DNA of 64,000 nucleotides from Calliopum simillimum (Eukaryota > Arthropoda > Insecta > Diptera > Lauxaniidae), in NCBI GenBank assembly GCA_951812925.1, contig OX638368.1, forward strand, positions 114,413,309 to 114,477,308, given 5' to 3'. The translations under genes were made by a program, and so were the position numbers. Every line of letters starts with the position of its first letter. The first letter of the stretch is position 1. Under the pieces are notes generated by a model, which saw nothing but the letters and a program-made list of their open reading frames with translations, had not been told where the DNA came from and made no database searches. Positions 46,221 through 57,897 of this stretch are shown here, one piece after another.

Positions 46221-46306
46221 CGCGGCCGAAGGCCGCAGCGAAGCCGGTGTTGGATTTTTGGGAGTTTAAAATCCTGAGCTGCGGCCGTAGGCCGCCCACT
46301 TACCCC
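46221..46306. other. GC-rich island with paired gcggcc palindromes
   Basis: cgcggccgaaggccgcagcg at 46221 and gctgcggccgtaggccgccc near 46278 are GC-rich short palindromes in a very AT-rich context. They sit next to the axis of the large inverted repeat. Origin unknown. Confidence 0.6.
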
Positions 46307-46515
46307 TACTCTTACGTAAAATTACTGTTATTGTAGTAGTAGAAAAGTTGTTGTCTGTTCTGGCATTGTTGTTGTTAAAAGTTCCTAATTTTAAGAAAAT
46401 TGATTTGGTCCATTTTGTTTTTTTCTATAAAAATTTATAAATAATGCAATCTCAGATACATGTTGTATATCAAATGAAAGGAAATAAATTAGGCTTCTTA
46501 ATTAAGTTATTAAAA

Positions 46516-47305
46516 TTATAGGTTAATAACACATTTTTTGGGAAAAATAACGGTTTCTTGCGAAAAAAATGGGGTTAATTTTTGAAAAATTGTCATACCT
46601 CGAAAACTATCACTCAAATTGAAAAACTTTGTGTGTCAATTATATAGCCCGGTAAAATACCTTTCATATGACACCAATACCCATCCAGGGGTTCCCAACT
46701 TATACCGATTTTTATAAAAGATATATCTCGATCTTCCGATGGCTATATCTCCGAAAGTAGATCCGCTCAGAGGTTGTTGTTGTTGTTGTTGTTGTTGTAA
46801 TTAATTCCCANNNNNNNNNNNNNNNNNNNNNNNNNNNNNNNNNNNNNNNNNNNNNNNNNNNNNNNNNNNNNNNNNNNNNNNNNNNNNNNNNNNNNNNNNN
46901 NNNNNNNNNNNNNNNNNNNNNNNNNNNNNNNNNNNNNNNNNNNNNNNNNNNNNNNNNNNNNNNNNNNNNNNNNNNNNNNNNNNNNNNNNNNNNNNNNNNN
47001 NNNNNNNNNNTTATAGGTTAATAACACATTTTTTGGGAAAAATAACGGTTTCTTGCGAAAAAAATGGGGTTAATTTTTGAAAAATTGTCATACCTCGAAA
47101 ACTATCACTCAAATTGAAAAACTTTGTGTGTCAATTATATAGCCCGGTAAAATACCTTTCATATGACACCAATACCCATCCAGGGGTTCCCAACTTATAC
47201 CGATTTTTATAAAAGATATATCTCGATCTTCCGATGGCTATATCTCCGAAAGTAGATCCGCTCAGAGGTTGTTGTTGTTGTTGTTGTTGTTGTAATTAAT
47301 TCCCA
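46516..47305. other. Assembly gap (200 N) between exact 295-bp copies
   Basis: N at 46811-47010. The 295 bp before it (46516-46810) are identical, base for base as far as I can compare, to the 295 bp after it (47011-47305), in direct orientation. This is what a scaffolder leaves when it fails to merge overlapping ends at a palindrome, so one copy is probably artificial. Confidence 0.9.
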
Positions 47306-47453
47306 GAGCCCTATTTGGGCAAAAAAAATAAAAAAAACAACAACAGTTGATCAAGTGAAATTGTTCCCAAAAACTATATGCAATTGAAAATTGTTCCATT
47401 TATTAAGAAAAAAAGTTAATTTTTGGACATAGATGTAGAGATTGTTGAAAAAA

Positions 47454-48402
47454 GTATTGCCTTGCAAAATGACTTAAATAATTTGATTGTCTGGTGCACA
47501 CGTAATATGCTATTTTTAAATATTACGAAGTGCTATCATGTAACTTTTTGCAAAGGGATTATAACTTTTACTTCGTCTTATTATTTAGGTACGGCAATAA
47601 TTAGGTCTGTTAGCGAAATTTTGGACCTTGGTGTGATTTTTGATTCTAAATTCACTTTTATTAGTCATATTAATTCTATCATTCCTAAATGTTACTCAAT
47701 GTTGGCTTTCGTTAAAAGGAACAGCAGTGATTTTCAAGATCCATACACCCGTAAAATTTTGTACACTGCCTATGTTAGATCGAAACTAGAATATGCGGCA
47801 ATAATTTGGTATCCTACTTATTCAGTACATTCTAATAGGCTAGAGAGAGTTCAGAAGAAATTTCTTAAATTTGCATTATGTCAAATTAACTTTACGGAGC
47901 CTATTCCATCTTATAATGCACGTTGCCTATTAATTAATCTACAATCGTTACAGTCAAGAAGAATTATATCCTCTCTAATGCTTATGTTTGATGTTATAGT
48001 GGGTAACATTGATTGCCCCTATATCTTAGGGCGTATAAACTTTAAAGTTCCTTCCAGATTTTTGCGTCATTGTAATTTATTTACTCTTCCTCTTTGTAGA
48101 ACAAACTATGCATTAAATGGTCCAATCATAAGAGCCTTAAATGAACTAAATGTTCTCAATTCTAGTCATTTAATTGATTTTTCTGTGCCAAAATCAGAAT
48201 TTAAAAACTTGTTGAAAACTGTTTACACTTAGATTAATTACATTTTTCCACATGTATACATTGATATATATTAATTTTTTAAATATTTATTCTTAAGATT
48301 TATTCATATTGTTTTTTGTTAGTTTTCTGATAAATATTGTTTACTTAGTCTGTAAGTTTAATTTCATAGACTGAATTAATTGAAATAAACAAGAAATAAA
48401 CA
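47454..48402 (+). pseudogene. Non-LTR RT C-terminal fragment (jockey-like)
   Basis: The frame from 47423 runs to 48232. After a few arm-derived codons it reads LNNLIVWCTRNMLFLNITKC, LGVIFDSKFTFISHINSI, AYVRSKLEYAAIIWYPTYS and LERVQKKFLKFAL. This is the thumb and C-terminal region after the RT palm in jockey/CR1-type elements. The 3' end has aataaacaagaaataaacaag, like a short tandem tail. It interrupts only the right arm of the central foldback (compare 45320-45345), with 3-4 target bases lost, so it is younger than the inverted duplication. Confidence 0.75.
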
Positions 48403-48951
48403 AGAAGTTTGTCAAGAATGTCTTTTTACATTGAAAATAAATTCATATTTTCAACTTAAGAGCCGTCCACACGCACAGTTTTACCTCAAGACTTATCTGC
48501 ACAAACCAGTTTGCGCAGGTAAGTCTGTACGTGTGGACGGCAAAAGTCAAGTTTGCATAGTTCAAAAGTGCGGCCTGTGCTTTCTTTGAATTTGGTAAGT
48601 TGGAAGGTGTGGACGGCGCACAGGCCATGCCTTCAGTCTGTCACTTGAACTTGACATTTTCGCTATTTTAATTTTGCAAGTTGATTTTTTAACAGATACA
48701 ACTAAAACAAGAATAAAACAATTTCAGTGACTTTTATAACAACGGAAACTCTTAATACTATTAGTGACTTCCTTTAAAAGATCTCAATTTTTCTATAAAT
48801 ATAATAACAGTTTGAATAAACTGTTTAAAATAAAATAATTGGTGGTGGTAACTCAAGGAGTTTTGCCAAATAAATCACTAAACCTTCTCCAAAAACGTGG
48901 GAAGCTGGCATTATCTTAAAACACAAAACAAAAACTAAAAATAACTGAAAA

Positions 48952-51276
48952 ATGAGCGACGGCCGCAATTATTCCAGGCAGTTTACTGAGGAATTTATCG
49001 AATGTTACAAAGCACTACCAAGTCTTTGGAAAGTGAAAAGCAAGGAGTACTCCGACCGAAACAAAAAAAATTTCTCGTACAATAAATTGGTGGAAAAACT
49101 TCAAGAGGTAATAGTTGAATTATATTTTAAAATTCTTTTTGAACCTTGCAGAGTTCTTAATTTTTATGCATTTTATAGTTTTAACGTTCGTGTTATGGGG
49201 ACTGGCTTAAGTATACATTAGGGCCCAAAACACAATATATGATTTTGAGAAATCAGACCAACGAATTTTTCAGGAAGCTTAGCAAATATTATAAAAACAA
49301 AAAATTGTGATGGTGACCTTTCTCCTTTGGATCGGATGTATGGTTACAAAATTTTCTGCCAAGTTTGAATACATACAATATATATATAGATTTCATAGTT
49401 TTGTTCAACTAATATAATAAAGCCTGATTTATTTCCTTTTATCTGATATTCCATTTGTACCCGATATTGTTTTATTAGTTAATTTTTAAAGTAAATTAAA
49501 CGAATGGACTGGACTTAAGATTTTTTTTTCCTTCACAGGTCGAACCGGAGGCAAATAGAGACACGGTTATTAAAAAAATTAACAGCCTGCGTAGCTGTTA
49601 CCGAAAAGAAAATAAAAAAGTTACAATATCACAAAAGTCAGGTGCAGCTACAGACGATATCTATACACCCTCTTTGTGGTACTTCGATCTTCTTTCATTT
49701 GTAGATGATCAAGAAACCTCTCGAGAACCTGTTTCAAATTTTCAAGAATCATTTTCACTGGTTTGTTGAAATACTTATTAACATATTTTGATACCAGTAA
49801 ATTTGAATAAATATTTATTTTTTCAATTAAAATATTGAACAAATTATCTTGCCACACAAGGAAAATTTTAGCCGATATGAACGGTTGAAATTGCATCAAC
49901 CCAAAAACGGTCAAATATTGTTAATTTACAGTATCATTTAGTATTGAAAACTTATATAACTTCAATCAATTTGATTGTTTTTACGGGTTAGTGCAACCTC
50001 AACTGTTCATATCGGTTAAATTTACTACATTTTTTTCTGTGTAAATATGTTTACAAGTGTTATACACTATTCTATAATGTTCAATAACTTATTCTGCCAT
50101 GGAACGGTACCTTCGTTAGTAAAATAATCTAAATATTGTAATCTGGTCAGTTTGCCATCATTTGAGATGGCTTTGTAATGTCCTTTTCTAAGTTCTGCCA
50201 GATCAGAATCACTTGTCCGCAAACCTAACTATAGCGTGCACTGTATTGTATCTTCATAATCTAGGCTCCCAGCCGAAGTGTAGTTGGTAGAATATTTTTT
50301 TATCAAAAAATTATGAAGTGCGCAACACGCGATAACAACACTTTCTATATTTGTAAGCTTCATATTGATGCTGGTATGAAATATTCGGAATCGAGATGCT
50401 AGTATACCAAATGCATTTTCAACGACGCGCCTTGCCCTTGAAAGGCGATAATTATAAATTCTAGTATCATTTGTAAGCTCTTTTTGGTTAAATGGCTTCA
50501 GAAAGTTCGGAGTTAAGGCAAATACTTCGTCCCAACGAAAACATAATTAAGTACTCTATTTGATTTTTTTATTTGCTCTACGTCAGGAATGCATAAATTT
50601 TTCTGTTTTAATTTTTTGTGGAATGTTGTGAACTCAATTACACCTCCATCGGATATTCTTCCATTGACACCAAATTCACAAGCTATAAACTCATAGTTTG
50701 CATTGACGACTGCCATGAGAACCATTCTATGAAATCCTTTGTAGTTGTAGAAATAAGAACCACTGTCGGACGGTGGTACAATTCGTACATGTTTTCCATC
50801 TACAGCTCCTAAGCAATGTGGGAAATTCCATTTTTTTTCAAACTGCTCTGCTATTTCTTTCCATTCATTCTGTGAACGTGGTATCTAAAATAAAAATTTA
50901 CTTATTTCAGGATGAAAATAGTACTGATTTTTTGAACTTGGAAGAAACTGTTCCAACTCAAGAAGAAGAAAATCCTATTTCACGCATTATTGAAAGTCCA
51001 CCTAAAAGTAGAACTAAATCTAAACGATGGGAGTCAGAAATGGACAATTTAATTGCTTCTGTTGGTAAACGTATTTGTGAAGCTAGGACCGAAGACGAGC
51101 ATGACATTGTTGGACGTAATGTATCAAACAAGCTGAGGAAGCTACCAAAACATCAGCGGATTTGTTGCGAAAAAATTATAAACGACGCTTTATTTGAAGC
51201 AGAAATGGGAAATCAGTTCAGAGACTCCCACATAAGTACTTGTAATTATGAAGGGACGCATCATTCCGAACCGTGA
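48952..51276 (+). CDS. Harbinger-encoded MADF protein, copy 2
   Basis: Exons 48952-49107, 49539-49760 and 50911-51276, phase 0 throughout, give an intact 247-aa product. Exons 1 and 2 encode the same residues as copy 1. Exon 3 differs by one missing Arg (PPKSRTKSKRWES) and a few substitutions. The MADF domain spans roughly residues 8-110, with a basic patch near 155 and a helical tail from about 180. Intron 2 (49761-50910) contains transposase exon 2 on the opposite strand. Selection or recent origin could explain the intact frame, since the transposase next to it is dead. Confidence 0.85.
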
Positions 51277-52263
51277 TTACGACCCAGAAGACAAGTCTGG
51301 ATAATGTACAATACAGCAATAATTATTAAAAATTTAAAATAAAGAGATTTGAATTAGTTTTTTGAAAGTGGAAGAAGTCTATAAAACCAAAAGTAATGTC
51401 GTGATACGAATTGGCCAAAATTTTACTTGATGATGTAAAATTAATGGCGCTAACTTGAAAAAATAATATCGGTCAAATTAGCGATTGTAAGGCTCATAAT
51501 TTGTATGACATTAGTTTGCAGGTATAGAAAAATACGCTAAAATCATTATGATATTTTTTGGAATCAGGATTATTTGAGGAAATTAAAAAAAAAAACATTT
51601 AAAACTTAATTTTGTGAGCATCAATTACAATATCGCAACCAAAATACACATAAATACTAGGGACGGTAGGCGTAAGCTCTGAGCAAAAACCAGGTGAAAT
51701 TCGGACAAGAGGGCATGGCACGTCCCTTATAAGCAAAAATTTCAAAAAGCTATACTGAAAGCGTTTTTTGAGATAATCTAACCAGGCCAAAGGCCCTTAC
51801 TAGTTGTAAATGAGTTCTTACCTGCAAGTATTTTGCTCTCAGAGCCACAAATATGGCCGTACAAGTCTCCGGAATGATTTTTGATAAAACTTGATGAGAA
51901 ATAGCAGCGGAAAATCTTAAGTCTCTGTACGACCTTCCAGTGGCTAAGAACCTCAAAGTACAGCTTAATCTTTCATGTGGAGAAATAGACTCACGCATTA
52001 CAGTATTTTGCCGTTGTATGTATGGAGTCACCAATGCCAAAAGTTCCTTATAGGCGGTTTCGTCCATTCTCATATTATTGCGCCAATCATCACAATCATT
52101 TCTCATCATCCTTCATCAAATTAACGTGAGAATGGATTTTTCTCTGCAGCAGCCATTCCTTACACCATTTTGACCGGCGGCTCTTATTGTTAATTATTTT
52201 CTTTTTTTGTAAAACGTAAAAGAAGAAAATTTCTGATAAAAATGCGTTTTCGCTGGATGACAT
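50067..52263 (-). pseudogene. Harbinger (HARBI1-like) transposase, copy 2
   Basis: Exon 1 is 51822-52263 and exon 2 is 50067-50884, the same lengths as copy 1 (442 and 818 bp). The lesions are also the same: frame change after DDEK, frame change after VFVG, and a TAG before LGLRTSDSDLAEL. One substitution in exon 1 (HQVLSKII instead of HQALSKII). The shared lesions mean the copies arose by duplication, or by mobilisation in trans, after the gene had died. Confidence 0.87.
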
Positions 52264-52461
52264 ATTTTTGAAAACAAAAAAATTAATTTCTGACAAAAAA
52301 GAGTTTTGCTAGACAATATGCTTTCATAAAAATGACGTAGACTGAAAACTGCACAGACTTGTCTGTGTCGTGTGGACGCAATGAAAAAAGTATGCTCGAA
52401 TTCTCTAGTTTGCACAAACTAGGCTTGCGCAGGTAAGACTGTGCGTGTGGACGGCCCTTTA

Positions 52462-53788
52462 TTAAGCAAAAAAAAACATACTTCTTACACTTTTGCCAAA
52501 CTTTTTTTTATGAATAATAGTTGCTTACTATATTCAAAAAGGATTCATTAAAAAAAAGTTTGCAAATTCAATGCAAAATAAAGAAAAAATCAACAAAAAC
52601 AAAAAATACTCGATTTTTGAAGTGTCAAGAAAGTCTTTTTACAAATAAAAAGAATTGTTTTTATATTAAATTTTTAGTATCTTCCTTGTTTACAGTCATC
52701 TTTGAATGACCACCATAAGCATCTACCACACATTGTAGATGTTTTTACATAGAAGGAACCAACTTTTTCAGGTTGTAATTACTCGGTCTTTTCCAATATT
52801 GTATTTTCAAATGAAGTTCGGTATTTGGTTGCCTTTCAGCGACCTTTTTCTTTAAATAGACCCACAAATTTTCGATAGGATTATAGTCGGGACTTTGGAC
52901 TAATGCATCCATCACTTTGTCACAGGTAATCTGAAGCCACATTCGCACCATAGTCGTTTATGCTTTCGATCATTACGCTGATAGATTTTGAAATGGGGTT
53001 TTCGGTCCCTGATAAACCCAAATTGTCAAGTTTTTTAATGTGAAATGGTTAGATATTCTTTCGAGCTCATGGTTGTGTCTTTGAAGGATAAGTTTCTACT
53101 CCTCTGCCACCTCCAAGTCATAATACTAAATTTTTAAATTTTAACGGTAGGAATAATGTTGTGATGTTAAAATTGAAAAATGTAGTATTATGACTTAGAG
53201 GTGGCCATGGTTCAATAACATGGTTATTGAATCATGGAGGTGGCAGAGGAGTAGAAACTTATCTTTTATAGACACAACCATGAAGTGGAAAGAATGTGTT
53301 ACCATTTTGCATTAAAAAACTTGACAATTCGGGTTTATTAGGGACTGAAAACCCCATTTCAAATTCTGTCAGCGTAATGATCGAAAGCATAAGCGAGTTT
53401 AACTGTAACAAAGTGATGGATGCATTAGTCCAAAGTCCCGACTATAATCCCATCGAAAATTTGTGGGTCTATTTTAAGAAAAAGGTCCTTCCTTCTATGT
53501 AAAAACATCTTGAATGTGTGGTAGATGCTTATGGTGGTCATTCAAAGATGGCTGTAAACAAGGAAGATACTAAAAATTTAACATAAAAACATTTCTTTTT
53601 ATTTGTAAAAAGACTTTCTTGACACTTCAAAAATCGAGTATTATTTGTTTTTGTTGATTTTTTTTTTTATTTTGCATTGAATTTGCAAATTTTTTTCACG
53701 AATCCTTTTTAAATATAGTAAGCAACTTTTATTCATGAAAAAAAGTTTGGTAAAAATGAAAGAAATACGTTTTTTTTTTTTTGCTTAA
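52462..53788. mobile_element. Foldback built from Tc1-like sequence, TA duplication
   Basis: The ends ttaagcaaaaaaaa and complement are flanked by TA (52460-52461, 53789-53790). Both arms encode the same Tc1-type transposase C-terminus facing outward (minus 52745-52951 and plus 53400-53502: ALVQSPDYNPIENLWVY). The D-x-N-P-I-E-N-L-W box is the third catalytic region. A smaller inverted repeat (gccacctccaagtcataata) sits at the axis. It is inserted directly at the outer duplication of Harbinger copy 2. Confidence 0.85.
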
Positions 53789-53830
53789 TAAGTTGAAAAT
53801 ATGAATTTATTTTCAATGTAAAAAGACATT

Positions 53831-55327
53831 GGGTCGTATTAATAAAACTTTACTTTGCTAAAATCCAAAGCAATTGCTTCAATTTTTAGCGTTTACTTCA
53901 ATTCGTATGTGAAAAAATAGATTATAGCATTTGCCATGTTCGAAATTGGCTTTTGCTTAAATTGATATGAATAAAAAATCGTAAATCGTAGCATTTGCTT
54001 CAATGTTTTGAGTCTGCTCTTTGGCTGACTACGAGAGTTTGCTACGTACTTTTTTTCACATAAATAATACAAAAATCTTGTTCTCTTTTGGTTTCCGTAA
54101 TTTTCTTAAGGAAAAAAACTGCTTAAATCATCAAATTAGATTAAAAGTTCCTCCAAAAAAAAGTCCAAACTTCCGAAAAATCGTCATGTCTTAAAAACCG
54201 TGCTTTAGATTAAAAACTTCTAATCACCAATTTTGAAGCTTTCTCATCCATATGGCTACAATATTTTTCTAGTCCACCCTATCTCCAAATATCAAAAACC
54301 ATATTCGCGAGAAACTTTTTGATTGCAATAAAAAAAGCAGTAGTAAAATCAACAAGGCTTAAAAAACTATATAAGATTGTGCTAAAATAAACTTAAGCCA
54401 ACAAAATTTCCTCCAAAAGTACAGTGCTCAAATTTATGCTGCACCTTTTTGACATCAATTTGGAACATATCAAATATTTCACAATTTTTTTTTACTGAAG
54501 TTGTTCCAAAAAATCTGTTGTACTTTGCAACTTCGAGGGGAAGTTTGTAAGTCCTTGGAGTGGGGGTAAGTAGTGGAAATAAAAATACAAATTTATGTTT
54601 TCTTTTCAATATATTCTGCTTTCTCTTAACTTCATTCTTCATTCCAGTTTGGGAATGGATAATAATTGTTGGGAGCCAGGTCAGGACTGTAGGGTGGATG
54701 AGCCAAAGCCCACCTTTTGCAGTGCGGCCATCGCAACACGGCATTTGTGAATAGACACATTTTCATGTAGAAAGAGAACACCTTTGGCCAACATTCTTCT
54801 TCTTTTTTCTCAAACGGTTTCCGTGAACCGCTCTGAAATTGAACCGTAGTATTCTCCGGTTATTGAGATAACTTCATCTTTGTAATCGATCGACAGGATC
54901 CCTTCTGAGTCCCAAAAGACTGTAGCCAATGATTTTTCTAGCCGACTGTGACACCTTAAACTTCTTAGGTGGTGGTGTGCCTGTTTGTGCCACTAGTGCC
55001 ACTACGTACTCTTGTTAAAAGTAACGTTCTTTAGTTATGCCAAGGGGTTATCGTGAAGAATTTTAAAACCGCATGTTTTTACGATATCTACGAGCAGTGT
55101 CTCCAATATTAGTTTTTGGAATTTTTTTGTATATATTTATTTCATTTTTATTATTTTGAAATTTCAAATTTGACGTTTTAAATATTAAGCAATTGCTAGT
55201 TTCGAATTTTCGAACTTGCTATAGCAAGCATAATTTTATTCATACCAATTCTAAGGAAATGCTATTTGCATTTACTTTGCTACGAGACTTATCTTGAAGC
55301 AATTGCTATTTTTTATTAAAACCACCC
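53831..55327. mobile_element. Element A: gggtcgtattaataaaa ends, 3-bp duplication
   Basis: Left end gggtcgtattaataaaac, right end ttttattaaaaccaccc, flanked by ATT (53828-53830, 55328-55330). The undisturbed sequence aaaagacattcttgacaaac at 45309 serves as the empty site. Subterminal parts carry aagcaattgcttcaa repeats. It holds a dead mariner fragment. Superfamily not assigned. Confidence 0.82.
54390..55020 (-). pseudogene. Mariner transposase remnant in element A
   Basis: Read on the minus strand across several frames: PPPKKFKVSQSARK near 54960, ATVFWDSEGILSIDYKDE (first catalytic Asp) near 54905, then a broken HEN/HKC region near 54760 and HPPYSPDLAPNNYYPFPNW near 54680. Where active mariners have Asp after Ser in that box, this copy has Asn-Asn. 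Multiple frameshifts. It is a different lineage from the 16143 relic. Confidence 0.72.
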
Positions 55328-55524
55328 ATTCTTGACAAACTGTATGTATGTTTATTACGGCTTAAGCCCAAACTCCAATAGCGCGTTGGCAGTGGCAGTG
55401 GCAGTTTTCGAAGCAGTATTTTACTGCCAGTATTTGCCTGCCACTGCAGATGTATCCACAATAGCGCGTCGGCAGTTTCATTGGCAGTGTTCAAATAAAA
55501 TCCGTTTTCGCGAACAAACACAAT

Positions 55525-57897
55525 GGGTGCTATTAATAAAAAATAGCAATTGCTTCAAGAAAAGTCTCGTAGTAAAGTAAATGCAAATAGCATTTGCTTA
55601 AAATTGGTATGAATAAAATTATGCTTGCTATAGCAAGTTCGAAAATTCGAAACTAGCATTTGCTTTGTCATATTTGGCATTATTTATTCAAAATATAAAT
55701 AAAGTTTGAAATAAATTAAAATAAAAAATATTTTTTTGAAATTGGTCAAAATGTGCAGGCAAAATGTGAATTACGATTTGCACACAATGCAAAAACACGC
55801 TCTCTAGAAGCGGTTAAAGTGTCGCAATGTTCAGATTGCCCACTGCAGCCAAGGCTTGCGGTTAAGGTATGTAACTCTTGAAATAGTCAACTTGACTTCA
55901 TTCGTTGGACATTCATTTAGTTGTCATCGCTCATGATGATTATCGATTGGAGATAGAGCAATTCCCAACTGCATTGTGCTGTAAAATTTGCATTGCTTTC
56001 GCCAAAGGACCTGAACTACTTTCGTCTTGACATATGTATGTCTTCTGTGGTCGCATTTCGGGATCAGAGTTTGGCTCGCATTGGCAAATTGGAACAGATG
56101 AAGGCACATGAATTTTTTAAGAATCAGGGTTACATACACGTAAAAGAAGCGGACCAATGTTTACATGTTTCATAAATAAATAGTATACAAAAATTTGTTT
56201 ATTTCTTCACATGGAATTAAAATTAAAGCTAATGCAACATGCATTTTTTTATTTTTTGATTTGTTTTTTAATTATTTCAACAATGGTTTTACTATTATTT
56301 ATTTGAAAGGAAGTTGAAAGAAATTTTAACCAACTTCAAAATTGGTAATCAGAAGTTTTTTGATCTAAGGAAAATTTTTTAAGATATGACGATTTTTCGA
56401 GACTTTGGACTTTGTTTTTCAAAGACGAATAATTTGTATAACCCATAAGCCTGATTCAGTTCTTTTCATCTACTACGATTTGTACCTTAATTTGTTTCAT
56501 TAGTATACATATTTCCTATAGAAAAACAAAAATGGACTCGGAAACTTTCTATAAATAATGCAAAATCTCATAAGCTTAAACAAAGGTGCTCACTTCATTT
56601 TAATATCGTTTTCATTGTTGTAAAACATAAAATAACAACTTTCCATTTTGACTCAAAACAATACTCTAAAATTAGCTAAAAACCCACCATCTCGGCCGTA
56701 TGTGACGGTAGCGTGAAGTAAAAACTAGTAAGGGTGTAACCTGGCCTGGCCAAACATTAAATACCCTACACTGCAGTGTTTTGAAAATTTTGCTTATATG
56801 GGAGGTGCCACGCCCTTTTGTCCGAGTTCACCCAGTTTTTGCTCAGACCGTGCATTTGTTGTCCTTAGTATGTGATTGAAATTCGGTTGGATTACTTAAA
56901 AAACGTTCCGAAGCTTTTGCTTATAAGGGAGGTGCCACGCTCTCTTGTCCGAGTTCGTCTAGTTTTAGCTCAGAACGTGCATTTATAGTCTTCAGTATTT
57001 GAGTGAAATTTAGTTGGATTATCTCAATAAACGCTTACAGTATAGCGTTTTGAAGCTTTTGCTTATATGGGAGGTGCCACGCCCTCTTTTCCGAATTGTT
57101 TTTTTTTTCAGAGCTTGCGCTAATAATTCGTGGTATTTAAGTGTATTTTGGTTGAATTGTTGCGAAAAATAATCCTAGTTACATTTTGAACATATTTTTT
57201 GTATGGACGGTAGGCGTGTCCGTTGACCGATTTCACTCATTTTCAGTCCCACGAGCTAACTTTTGCGACAAAGCCAACGCACCAAATTTCATTGAATTAT
57301 CATGGTTAGTTTTCCCGAAAAAAAATTTTTCCACGTACAGCCAGCCAGCCTGCCAGCCAGCCAGACAGACGGACATGGCTATATCAAATCAGGCGGTGAC
57401 GCTGATCAAGAATATATATACTTTTCTATATCTGCCACGCCTCCTTCTCTGCGTTACAAACGGAAGGACAAAGTGAATATACTCTGGGTGTAGGGTATAA
57501 AAACAAAAAATGCTCCTAAAGTGTCCCGACTCCTTCCCCTTCTATTGGACAAATTTTCTTATTTTTGACGTCAGTTGTTTTGCTGTTAAATCTTCGAGTC
57601 GTAACTTGGCGGTTATTCTTTAGAAAATTTACGCAAACCAAAAGAGACCAAGATTTTTACATGATTTATGTGAAAAAAGTACGTAGCAAACTCTCGTTGT
57701 CAGCTAAAAAGCAAACTTGGAATATCAAAGTAAATGCTACGATTTTTATGTTTTTATTCATACCAATTTAAGCAAAAGGTAATTTCGAACATAGCAAATG
57801 CTAAAATTTATTTTTTCACATACGAATTGAAGTAAATGCTAACAATTGAAGCAATTGCTTCGAGTTTTAGCAAAGCAAGTTTTTATTAATATGACCC
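55525..57897. mobile_element. Element B: related to element A, AAT duplication
   Basis: The ends gggtgctattaataaaaa and complement of gggtcatattaataaaaa are flanked by AAT (55522-55524, 57898-57900). Its left subterminal region matches the right of element A, and its right matches A's left, so A and B are relatives in opposite orientation. The interior contains the gccacgcc repeat block and a scrap (56330-56540) related to the 17052/45280 foldbacks. Confidence 0.82.
56780..57502. repeat. gccacgcc repeat, about three units plus common end
   Basis: gcttatatgggaggtgccac recurs at about 56791, 56929 and 57061 (period about 130-138 bp), each followed by tttttgctcaga-type text. It ends with (cagc)n near 57342, gacggacatggctata, and a segment ending gtagggtataaaaac that is shared with 20331-20428. 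It resembles widely dispersed dipteran repeats. Family unnamed. Confidence 0.7.

Larger units (their letters stand above)
45280..48458. repeat. Central foldback between the Harbinger copies
   Basis: gttgaaaatatgaatttatt at 45280 is mirrored just before 48458. The arms run inwards through ttttgggaacaattttactt, the (caa)n tract, ttcggagatatagcc and ccagaacaaacaacaac (45927) and their complements. Only the right arm is interrupted, by a truncated non-LTR fragment (47454-48402) and the assembly gap. It is related to 17052-18985. Confidence 0.82.
48459..52458. mobile_element. PIF/Harbinger transposon, copy 2 (inverted)
   Basis: The ends AGAGCCGTCC... and ...GGACGGCCCT are flanked by TTA (48456-48458, 52459-52461). 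It is 4000 bp, nearly identical to copy 1 in reverse orientation. The outer flank after TTA resumes (past a later Tc1-type foldback) as agttgaaaatatgaattta, the same sequence that flanks both inner ends. So copy 2 lies at the centre of an older small palindrome. Confidence 0.9.

Noticed and set aside
46767..47027. Open frame through the N gap
   Set aside because: It exists only because N is translated as X.
55993..56175. Short plus-strand frame in element B
   Set aside because: No recognisable family, short, and inside a non-autonomous element.
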